The notes beneath the pieces are model-generated. The model made no database searches and was not told the DNA's origin. It saw only the letters and a program-made list of their open reading frames with translations. This document shows, piece after piece, positions 40,649-47,526 of a stretch of 61,309 nucleotides of DNA (positions within the stretch are counted from its first letter, which is position 1; the number at the start of each line of letters is the position of its first letter). Source of the DNA: a virus; the IMG/VR virus record IMGVR_UViG_3300034018_000646, positions 1 through 61,309 of that record; one strand, 5' to 3'. Made by a program: the position numbers and the translations under genes.

Positions 40649-40671
40649 GGTGTCGTCTCCGAAAGAGGTGA

Positions 40672-40693
40672 GGGCCGATCCGAGGACCGGCCC
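40672..40693 (-). terminator. Hairpin after the 40700-41140 gene
   Basis: GGGCCG and CGGCCC pair across a 10-nt loop in the 51-bp gap. No T-tract follows, so it may stabilise mRNA ends or partly attenuate rather than terminate. Confidence 0.4.
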
Positions 40694-40699
40694 CCAGGC

Positions 40700-41140
40700 T
40701 TAGATGCCCGTGGTCTGGACGTAGTTGACGGTCACGCGGACCTGACCGGCAGTCGGCTGGCCGACGGAGGTCACGGTGGCGAACACGCCCTCGCTCGTCC
40801 CGGTGTCGTCCATCGCGGCCAGTTGCGCCGCCGTGAAGGTCGGGATGGTCCGGCCAGCGGTTTTGGCGTTGACGCCCGAGGCGTACTGGGTGCCCGCCGC
40901 AGCGGTGCCCACAGTCAGCGTCGCCGAAGTGGCGCTGTTGTAGGCGGTCAGCACGTCGCAGAGGATGTTGACAATCTGGCTGTTGACCGGGAGCAGGACA
41001 GACCGGGTCTGCACCAAGGTCGCGTCGAAGTCGATCAGGAAGGTCTGCGACAGAACCGCCAGCCCGATGTTGTTGCCGCCGGGCGTACCGGGCTGCTTGT
41101 CGCCGGAGGCCAGAGGGCCGCTTAGGTGGGTTTGAGCCAT
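40700..41140 (-). CDS. Head structural protein downstream of the capsid gene
   Basis: A 146-residue protein, beginning MAQTHLSGPLASGDKQPGTP, with beta-rich core (RSVLLPVNSQIVNILCDVLT, TLTVGTAAAGTQYASGVNAK). LSGPLxSGD at the start and the QVRVTVNYV C-terminus are typical of small proteins encoded directly after major capsid genes. Candidate decoration protein. Confidence 0.65.
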   Translation of the reverse strand: MAQTHLSGPLASGDKQPGTPGGNNIGLAVLSQTFLIDFDATLVQTRSVLLPVNSQIVNILCDVLTAYNSATSATLTVGTAAAGTQYASGVNAKTAGRTIPTFTAAQLAAMDDTGTSEGVFATVTSVGQPTAGQVRVTVNYVQTTGI

Positions 41141-41179
41141 GGTGTTGTCCTTTGGCTTGAAGTTAGGCTGACAAGGTTC

Positions 41180-41201
41180 GCCCGGCGCCGAAGCGCCGGG
41201 C
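41180..41201 (-). terminator. UUCG-capped hairpin after the major capsid gene
   Basis: On the minus strand a perfect 9-bp stem (GCCCGGCGC / GCGCCGGGC) is closed by a TTCG tetraloop, 9 nt after the capsid stop. No T-run follows. Such a loop is very stable and could act as a partial terminator or 3' stabiliser that keeps capsid message abundant. Confidence 0.6.
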
Positions 41202-41210
41202 TTGCCTCAA

Positions 41211-42125
41211 TCAGACGCCAGCGGTCCCGTAGACGCCGCGCCAGTCAGTCCAGTTGAACGCATAACGCTCAGTGGCCTTGTAGCGCATGGAGTCGGTCTC
41301 GAAGTCGCCTTCCATGGACTTCTCCAGCCCGCGACGCTTGGCCAGCTTCAGGCCCTCGGGCGCATCGGTCTGGATCCACCAAGCGGTGGTCGAGGTGATA
41401 CGCGAGAGGTTGGCCTGGCCGCCGGACAGCAGACCCATCGACTTGACGGGGTTGATGTCGTTGTTGGCGGTGCCGGCGCGGAGCGCGGAGTTGAGCAGCA
41501 CTTCGGCTTGGAAGGTGTTGGACGGACCAATGACCAGCTTCTTCGGCGTCAGGCGGATGCGCTTGCCGTTGTTGTCGACGGCGTTGCGGATCTGGATGAG
41601 CATCTGCTCCAGCGAGGTCTGAGACAGCGCCGCGGCGGTGCTCAGGACGTTGGAGGCCGTGCCGTTGACGATGGGGTGGTTGTTCACCACCAGAGCCACG
41701 CCGTCACCACCCGTGTACGAGCCGTTGAAGGCACGGTTCAGGATGTTGGCGCCGAGGGTCTCCTTGGTCTCGACCAGGGACTGGGCGAGGTGCTTGGAGT
41801 AGGTCTGGCCGACGCGGATGTGGTCGCCGTCCTCGACAAGGACCTTGGTCAGGGCGAAAGCCAGACCGTAGACCTTGTAGATGTACCGCTGGACGAACAG
41901 CACGCCACCCGACTGGTAGGTGACGGGCATACCGTCCGGCAGTTCAGGCGCGGTGCCCATGCCGTAGAGCATCACTTCCTCGTGGTAGTTCCGGGCAATG
42001 CCTTGGAACTCCGTGAAGACTTGCTTCCACTCGTCTGCGCGCTGGTCGTACACGCCGTTGAACGATTCGTTGAGGATGGGCTCAACGATGGACCGGAAGT
42101 CGGTTGACCTCATAGGATTAGCCAT
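41211..42125 (-). CDS. Major capsid protein
   Basis: A 304-residue protein: the N-terminal helix region (TDFRSIVEPILNESFNGVYD, QRADEWKQVFTEFQGIARNY), E-loop-like segment (GTAPELPDGMPVTYQSGGVL) and the P-domain/A-domain pattern (SQTSLEQMLIQIRNAVDNNG, TPKKLVIGPSNTFQAEVLLN, YAFNWTDWRGVYG). This is the HK97-fold major capsid type seen in phages with a separate scaffold. Position, size and the hairpin after its stop fit. A Shine-Dalgarno-like AGGAGG lies upstream of the ATG. Confidence 0.85.
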   Translation of the reverse strand: MANPMRSTDFRSIVEPILNESFNGVYDQRADEWKQVFTEFQGIARNYHEEVMLYGMGTAPELPDGMPVTYQSGGVLFVQRYIYKVYGLAFALTKVLVEDGDHIRVGQTYSKHLAQSLVETKETLGANILNRAFNGSYTGGDGVALVVNNHPIVNGTASNVLSTAAALSQTSLEQMLIQIRNAVDNNGKRIRLTPKKLVIGPSNTFQAEVLLNSALRAGTANNDINPVKSMGLLSGGQANLSRITSTTAWWIQTDAPEGLKLAKRRGLEKSMEGDFETDSMRYKATERYAFNWTDWRGVYGTAGV

Positions 42126-42139
42126 GGTGCGGGTCCTCC

Positions 42140-42700
42140 TTAGAAGGCGACGCGGTCAGCGATGAACTGGTGTTCAGCGATCTGGACCTGAAGGATGACG
42201 TAGGTGTCCCCGAACGCATTGTCGGGGCCGGGCGAGACGTTGAGGATCCGCAAGGAAGCGTTGGCGGAGGTGGTCAGGGTGGCGGCGTCGAGCATAAGCT
42301 GCGACAGGCCAGTGACCGTGGAGCCGGCGGTGATGGTCGTGTAGTCCGCCTGCGAGCCAATATCAGTGACCGCGATGGCCGCCGAAGACTGGATTTCGTA
42401 GACGATGGTCGGATCGACCGTGACGTAGGCGATGATGTCGGTGCCGGTCGTGCCGGACGTCCACTTGTTCGACACGCGACGGCGACCGTCGCTGTCAGTG
42501 AACTCGACACCCTGGAAGGACCCGACGAAGCGGTCGCCGATGGCGGCAGCCTCGATGGTCCCGTTGGTGCCGATCTTCACCGGCTGGTTCTGGAGGATGT
42601 TCGCGCCGTAGGCCGTGAGGATCGACATAGCGACGGGACGAACCACGCCGCTAGGAGAAGTCACAGGACGAAGGCCGAACGGTTGGGAAGTCGCGGACAT
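42140..42700 (-). CDS. Capsid-associated structural protein
   Basis: A 186-residue protein: MSATSQPFGLRPVTSPSGVV, SILTAYGANILQNQPVKIGT, AIGDRFVGSFQGVEFTDSDG. This pattern (FGLRPV.. then Y..I..NQPV) is shared by phage proteins between scaffold and capsid, generally annotated as capsid stabilising or decoration proteins. It is followed 14 bp later by the capsid gene. Confidence 0.7.
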   Translation of the reverse strand: MSATSQPFGLRPVTSPSGVVRPVAMSILTAYGANILQNQPVKIGTNGTIEAAAIGDRFVGSFQGVEFTDSDGRRRVSNKWTSGTTGTDIIAYVTVDPTIVYEIQSSAAIAVTDIGSQADYTTITAGSTVTGLSQLMLDAATLTTSANASLRILNVSPGPDNAFGDTYVILQVQIAEHQFIADRVAF

Positions 42701-42739
42701 TGCGTCTTACCTCATTCGAGGGGGGTTTATGGGGCCGCC

Positions 42740-43279
42740 CTATGAGGTGAAGACCCCGCGGGCGGAAGGACTGGAACGAAGCGCCGCCGTGCCATCCCCC
42801 ATCTGCACCTGTGACCCCGTCCGGTTGGCCTCTTCCACCAGGTTCTCGGTGGTGTCGGCCATGCGTTCTTCTTCGCGGGCGGGGGCGTCGTGGTGGTTCT
42901 CCTGCATGAACGCTTCGTAGAGGTTCAATGGCAGCTTGAACGCGAGCATCTCGTTGATGCCGATGAGCCCCGAGTACTCACCCGTTTTCAGGGTGGCGTG
43001 GTCCAGACCGGGCGCATCTTCTAGCGTGACCGGAGTGTACCCCAGCATCATCCTGCGATGAACGCTGTCGCGGGGGTTCGTCGTCGTCAACCAGCACACA
43101 TGGTAGCCGGGGATTGGAGGCAGATCAGGCAGCGCATCGTTGTGCATCTGCATACGGAACATTGCGAGCCGGTCGTCGTCGGTCCTCACACGGTCCTCGG
43201 TGACGTTGCGGTCTTCCGAGGCGCGGGACCGGCGTCCAGCACCGATTTCCTTCTTAAGCCTATCATCATCTTCGAGCAT
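42740..43279 (-). CDS. Conserved head-module protein of unknown function
   Basis: A 179-residue protein, acidic at its N-terminus (MLEDDDRLKKEIGAGRRSRA). The central segment PIPGYHVCWLTTTNPRDSVH, then RRMMLGYTPVTLEDAPGLDH, and NLYEAFMQENHHDAPAREEE recurs in podovirus head modules. AAGGA before the ATG at 43279 supports this start over an upstream extension. Possibly a minor head protein. Confidence 0.65.
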   Translation of the reverse strand: MLEDDDRLKKEIGAGRRSRASEDRNVTEDRVRTDDDRLAMFRMQMHNDALPDLPPIPGYHVCWLTTTNPRDSVHRRMMLGYTPVTLEDAPGLDHATLKTGEYSGLIGINEMLAFKLPLNLYEAFMQENHHDAPAREEERMADTTENLVEEANRTGSQVQMGDGTAALRSSPSARGVFTS

Positions 43280-43293
43280 TGTCGCGTCCTTTT

Positions 43294-44247
43294 TTAACGG
43301 GTGGGATTCTTGCGCTGCGCTTCGATCTGGCGGAGCACTCGGTTGCGGACCACAGGGTCGTCCCAATACCCTGCGTCTTCGAGGGACTGGCGGATCTCCG
43401 GCGTCACGTGGACCGTGGTGCGCCGGGTGCTGGCCGGGGCGTGTTCGCGGGTGGCGCCCATCGGCGGGGCCTTGTTGCGCCGGGGCGCAGGCTCCTCGGC
43501 GGAAACCGTTGGCCCCCCGAAGCGGGCCTCCACGCGCCGGGTCAACTCGCGGTAGTAGCCCTCTGTCGTCGGGTCATAGCCCTCCGCCAACAGCCCCTGG
43601 TCAATGCGCCGGGCGAGGACGGACGCCTCGTCCGTGCCGTTCTGGCTGTACCACGGGTTGGCCTGCACCCATTGCGTGGCGTAGGCGCGGGTGCGCGGGT
43701 CGACAGGCTGTGTCGGGGCCTGTCGCGTCTGGGTGAACCGCTGCTGCTCGGCGGCGACCTGATCGGCGCGGTATTTCGCGTCGTCACGAAGGCGCATGGC
43801 CGCAGCCACGTCCTCGCCGTTGCCAGCCTCGACCGCCCGGGCGATGATCACCTCGGTCTGCCGCACCTCTTCGCGCGCCGCAGCAAGCTGCTGCGAGAGA
43901 GTGGTTTCGGCCTGCGTGAGGTGGACGCCCTCGATGGTGTTGACCTTGCGGGCCAACTCCATGTTCTCGTGGGCTAGGCGCCGGACCTCGGCTTCAAGCC
44001 GCTCCCGGCCCTGCTTCTGTGCCTGCCGGCGCTTCTGCCGCTTGATGCGGTTGCGGTTGACGATGTCGTCCTCCGAGTCGTCCTGGCTTTCCGCCAGGCG
44101 CTCGTCGTCCTCATCGTCGTCCTCGTCAGGCTCCTCGGGCTCCGGCGCCGCGGCTTCTGGTGCCGCAGGCTCCTCGGCAGCGGATTCGGGGATCTCGTCG
44201 ACCTCCACGATCTCCAGGTCGTCGTCTTCGGTCATCACGTCGGACAT
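43294..44247 (-). CDS. Capsid scaffolding protein
   Basis: A 317-residue protein with the layout of a phage scaffold: an acidic disordered N-terminus (residues 1-65, with runs such as EPDEDDDEDDERLAESQDD), a coiled coil (residues about 75-150), and a Pro/Thr-rich basic C-terminus that would contact the capsid. Position between the portal-side genes and the capsid gene matches. A protease is not seen, so scaffold would be expelled whole. Confidence 0.78.
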   Translation of the reverse strand: MSDVMTEDDDLEIVEVDEIPESAAEEPAAPEAAAPEPEEPDEDDDEDDERLAESQDDSEDDIVNRNRIKRQKRRQAQKQGRERLEAEVRRLAHENMELARKVNTIEGVHLTQAETTLSQQLAAAREEVRQTEVIIARAVEAGNGEDVAAAMRLRDDAKYRADQVAAEQQRFTQTRQAPTQPVDPRTRAYATQWVQANPWYSQNGTDEASVLARRIDQGLLAEGYDPTTEGYYRELTRRVEARFGGPTVSAEEPAPRRNKAPPMGATREHAPASTRRTTVHVTPEIRQSLEDAGYWDDPVVRNRVLRQIEAQRKNPTR

Positions 44248-44257
44248 AGGCGGCTCC

Positions 44258-44686
44258 TTAGATGAAAGCCTTGATGGCCAGCGGGTCGCCGGTCACAAGG
44301 CCGAGGATGTCGAGGTCGTTGAACAGGGCGAGGATGGCTTCATCCTCTCCATCGTCCGTCGCCACCGTCCAGCGATCTCCGCCGTACTTCGGGACGCGAA
44401 CGAAATCGCCCGGCGCGCACCACGCACCTTCAGGCCATGTCGTCATGTTGTTGCGGTTCTTGAAAGCGAGTTCGCCGACGGCCACGACCTTAGCCACCTG
44501 AGTGTTGTAGTGCTCGGTCTCGCGGGTGTCGGCGGTCAGGATGATGCCGCCCTTCGTGACCTTCTTGGGGGTCCGAAACTGGACCAGAACTCGTGACCCG
44601 AACGGCTTGACCAGCGGGTCGCAGGGCGGAAATGCCTCGTCTACGGTGCCGTAGTTGAAGGCGATGTTGTTCGCAATGCTTTGCAT
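44258..44686 (-). CDS. GroES-like co-chaperonin (Cpn10 domain)
   Basis: A 142-residue protein whose residues about 25-120 match the GroES fold: PFGSRVLVQFRTPKKVTKGG, IILTADTRETEHYNTQVAKV (mobile-loop region), VAVGELAF and GDFVRVPKYGGDRW. Phage co-chaperonins work with host GroEL to fold the major capsid protein (T4 gp31 is the model). It lies between the portal and the scaffold and capsid genes, as expected. Confidence 0.82.
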   Translation of the reverse strand: MQSIANNIAFNYGTVDEAFPPCDPLVKPFGSRVLVQFRTPKKVTKGGIILTADTRETEHYNTQVAKVVAVGELAFKNRNNMTTWPEGAWCAPGDFVRVPKYGGDRWTVATDDGEDEAILALFNDLDILGLVTGDPLAIKAFI

Positions 44687-44695
44687 GTGTGCTCC

Positions 44696-44890
44696 TTAGA
44701 TGTCGAACTTACCGCGTTCCGATTCCTCAAAAAGGTTCGCGATCAAGTTCCAGGCTCTCTCGTATCCCTCGTAGAGGCCGACGGCTCGGCCATACTCGAA
44801 GGCGTCCCGCCCGGCAGGCGTAATCAGGAGGCCATGGGCGAGTTCAGCTTGCGCCTCCTTCAGCCTCCTGATCAGCATGTCGGCGGTCAT
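44696..44890 (-). CDS. Small hypothetical protein of the head module
   Basis: A 64-residue, helical protein (MLIRRLKEAQAELAHGLLIT, FEYGRAVGLYEGYERAWNLI). Start overlaps the stop of the 37-residue gene upstream (ATGA). The G-x-x-x-G-x-Y pattern resembles short proteins that follow portals in podoviruses. Confidence 0.65.
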   Translation of the reverse strand: MTADMLIRRLKEAQAELAHGLLITPAGRDAFEYGRAVGLYEGYERAWNLIANLFEESERGKFDI

Positions 44891-45000
44891 TTGGGCGGCA
44901 TCGGCCCTTTGCGCGCGTTGTCAGGGCGCGGCTTTCCGGTCGTCGCCAGCATGTGGTGCTGGGGAACCGGACCCTTGGTCTTCTCGGTCGGCTTGGCCAT
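44887..45000 (-). CDS. Short basic protein between portal and head genes
   Basis: A 37-residue frame, MAKPTEKTKGPVPQHHMLAT...MPPK, basic and Pro-rich. It begins 14 nt after the portal stop and overlaps the next gene by ATGA. AGAGGA lies about 10 nt upstream of the ATG. Too short to classify, but its placement supports expression. Confidence 0.5.
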   Translation of the reverse strand: MAKPTEKTKGPVPQHHMLATTGKPRPDNARKGPMPPK

Positions 45001-45014
45001 CAGGGGGGTGTCCT

Positions 45015-47519
45015 CTAGGGCTGGGGGTTGGGGTTCGGGTTCACCGCAGGCTCGCCGCCGCCCATTTGGGCAAGCAACATGGCCGTCTGGTTGTCGGCGT
45101 CGTTCATCGCGACGCGGGCTTGCATCTCCAGCGCAGATCGCTGGTCTTCGCTCTGCTGCTGCATCTGGTCTGCCTGCATCTCAGCGGCCATCTTGGCCTG
45201 CTGCATCTGCGCATCGACCTGGTTGTCCTGCTGCTCGATCTGGAGGCGCTGGGCGTCCAGTTCCGCCTTGGCCTTGTCAGCCTCCGCCCGGCGCTGCGTC
45301 TCGGCCTGAGCGGCCATTACCGCCGGATCCTGCGGGCCTTGCGGCGACATGGCCTGAAGCATCTGCACGGCCTGCTCAATCACGGGCGGCAGCGCACCGA
45401 ACGCATCCGCAGCACGAGCGGACACGGTGTTCGACGCTTCCGCCAGCATCCGGTCGAAAGACTGCTTGTCCTCGACGCTCTTGTTGTCGCGCACGGCCTC
45501 GCCGATGTCCATGCCCGTAGCCTCGTTGCTCAGTTCGTAGACCTTTTGGGCATACCACAGTGCCATGTGCTCCTTGATGTGGTTCAGCACGCCGGGCAGG
45601 AACTGCGGGGCGATCAGCCGGCTGGCACCAAGCACCGGGTTCAGCATGTAGCCGAGATGCGCCGACAGGTGAGCGATGTGGTCCTGCTGCGGGAAGGCGA
45701 TGACGGGCCGACCCATGGTCAGTGCCACGTTCTCGGCCACCGCGTTCTGCTCCTTGGGCTCGACGGGAGGCACCAAGAGGTCGGCGGCGTTCGGCACCTT
45801 CAGCGTGTCAAGGATGCGCTCCTCGACCTTGCGCGCGTTGTAGAGACCCGGCTGCACCGCCGCCCGCTGGGCGATGGTCTGGATTTGCGCGATGCGCTGG
45901 GTCTCGGAGAAGATGTTGGGGTCGCTGACCGGGATGACGTCCATCGGCCCGGCGAAGTCAGCCCGGGTCGCGATCTCCTCGCCGATCTCGTCCTTCTGCG
46001 CCTCGTCGTCGAGGTACATGCCGTTGAGGCGGTGCAGGATATCGAGCATCCGGCCCATGGCGTTGTGCAGCCGCATGTGGATGGCGCTGAACACCACCAT
46101 GCCCTGCTCGATCTTCGCCATGGTCGTGCCGACCGGCACGTTGGCGTTGCCGTCGGACACGTCGTCCATGGTCGTGCGCACGACGCCCTTGCCCGACTCC
46201 ACGAGGAAGCCGAGCAGTTGGAACAGAACGCCGGAGGGCTGGTTGAACGGCAGCGGCATGGCGACCTTGCGGACGTCGTCCACGTTGATGCCGCCCTCGA
46301 TCTCCGCCACCTGCGTGGGCTGGATGTCGATGCTCTGGCCACCGATGCCGGCACCCTTCAGCTTCAGCATGGTCTGGCTGTTGCTGATGTGCGCCGAGTC
46401 CATCAGGGCGCGCAGGGCGCCCGTCGCCGCGGCGGACAGCCCGCCGATCATGTGCGTGATGCCGATGGGGTATGCGCCCCGCCAGGGCACGAAGGGGAAC
46501 TCCACGAACCACTGGAGTTCTTCCTGCGCGTCGTCCTCCTCGTCCCAGTTGCGGTAGATGCTCAGGACCTTGGACGTCACCTTGTCCACAGTGAGGATGT
46601 AGGGCGCTGGCCCGTCCGTGCGGTCGTCCTCGATGTCGACGGTGGTGTGGATCTCAAAGATCGTCCGCAGGCCGTCCTCGTTGAAGGCGCTCTCTTCGCG
46701 GCCCTCGACCTTGTCGTTGGCGACGTCGGCCTTGGTGCGGTCAGGGTCCATGCCCGCCGGGACCAGGTCCACGTCGCGGTACATGCCGGACTTGACGCGC
46801 TGGTCGTAGTCCAGTTGCGTCAGGTACTGGACGTGGGTCTTGCGCTGCGCGGTGTAGAAACTGGTCGCCGCGAAGGGGATGAGCATCTCGTCGATGGCGA
46901 CGAACAGGAAGCTGGGACGGTTCTTCGTCTCTTTCCAGCCGACCTTGAGGTACTGCGCGCCGCCGAGCGGCACCTGCGTCAGAAGCTGCTCCAGTTCCGA
47001 GCGGAACTCCGGCGACTGCTTCGTCAACTGCCAGTTCATGTAGGCCGTCTTGCGACGCGCCTTCAGCACCTTCTCGCGAGTGACCTTGCCGGGGATGAAG
47101 TCCTTGGCCGGCCCGCCTGCCGGGAACAACTCCTTGATGGCGCGGGACGAGAAGTCCACGCACGCCTCGGTCAGCATCGGGTGGACAACACGGCTCGCGC
47201 CCTGGAACTGCGCGCCGCCCGGCGCGTCGTCCCCGAGGCCGGTGCGACGGATGCCCTCCTCGTATTGCTCGTCGCGCTTGGCCCGGGCCTCCCGGTCGCG
47301 CTCCACAAAGTCCAGAAACTGAGTGGCAAGAGCCTTCAGTTCGGTCTCAGGCAGTGTCTCGGCCAGGTTCTGTAGGAAATCGCTGGAGGGCTCGTCGCTG
47401 TCGCCCTCGTCCAGCGTGACGATAGCGCCGCCGTCCTCCGTGTCGACGACATCGCTCTCGCTGTCGTCCTCGACCTCGTAGAACTCGCCCTCTTCCGGCT
47501 GGTCGTCTTCGGGATCCAT
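45015..47519 (-). CDS. Portal protein
   Basis: An 834-residue protein with an acidic N-terminus (MDPEDDQPEEGEFYEVEDDS), then the portal stem and clip motifs of large podovirus portals (QFQGASRVVHPMLTEACVDF, KSGMYRDVDLVPAG), core segments (MIGGLSAAATGALRALMDSA, LFQLLGFLVESGKGVVRTTM) and a Gln-rich helical C-terminus (MAAEMQADQMQQQSEDQRSA) forming the barrel. Twelve copies would form the DNA entry ring. It lies directly downstream of TerL with a 7-bp gap. Confidence 0.85.
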   Translation of the reverse strand: MDPEDDQPEEGEFYEVEDDSESDVVDTEDGGAIVTLDEGDSDEPSSDFLQNLAETLPETELKALATQFLDFVERDREARAKRDEQYEEGIRRTGLGDDAPGGAQFQGASRVVHPMLTEACVDFSSRAIKELFPAGGPAKDFIPGKVTREKVLKARRKTAYMNWQLTKQSPEFRSELEQLLTQVPLGGAQYLKVGWKETKNRPSFLFVAIDEMLIPFAATSFYTAQRKTHVQYLTQLDYDQRVKSGMYRDVDLVPAGMDPDRTKADVANDKVEGREESAFNEDGLRTIFEIHTTVDIEDDRTDGPAPYILTVDKVTSKVLSIYRNWDEEDDAQEELQWFVEFPFVPWRGAYPIGITHMIGGLSAAATGALRALMDSAHISNSQTMLKLKGAGIGGQSIDIQPTQVAEIEGGINVDDVRKVAMPLPFNQPSGVLFQLLGFLVESGKGVVRTTMDDVSDGNANVPVGTTMAKIEQGMVVFSAIHMRLHNAMGRMLDILHRLNGMYLDDEAQKDEIGEEIATRADFAGPMDVIPVSDPNIFSETQRIAQIQTIAQRAAVQPGLYNARKVEERILDTLKVPNAADLLVPPVEPKEQNAVAENVALTMGRPVIAFPQQDHIAHLSAHLGYMLNPVLGASRLIAPQFLPGVLNHIKEHMALWYAQKVYELSNEATGMDIGEAVRDNKSVEDKQSFDRMLAEASNTVSARAADAFGALPPVIEQAVQMLQAMSPQGPQDPAVMAAQAETQRRAEADKAKAELDAQRLQIEQQDNQVDAQMQQAKMAAEMQADQMQQQSEDQRSALEMQARVAMNDADNQTAMLLAQMGGGEPAVNPNPNPQP

Positions 47520-47526
47520 GCGGGCC

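Noticed and set aside
44877-47375. 832-residue plus-strand frame opposite the portal
   Set aside because: Val/His/Leu/Arg-rich antisense shadow; the portal is strongly supported on the minus strand.
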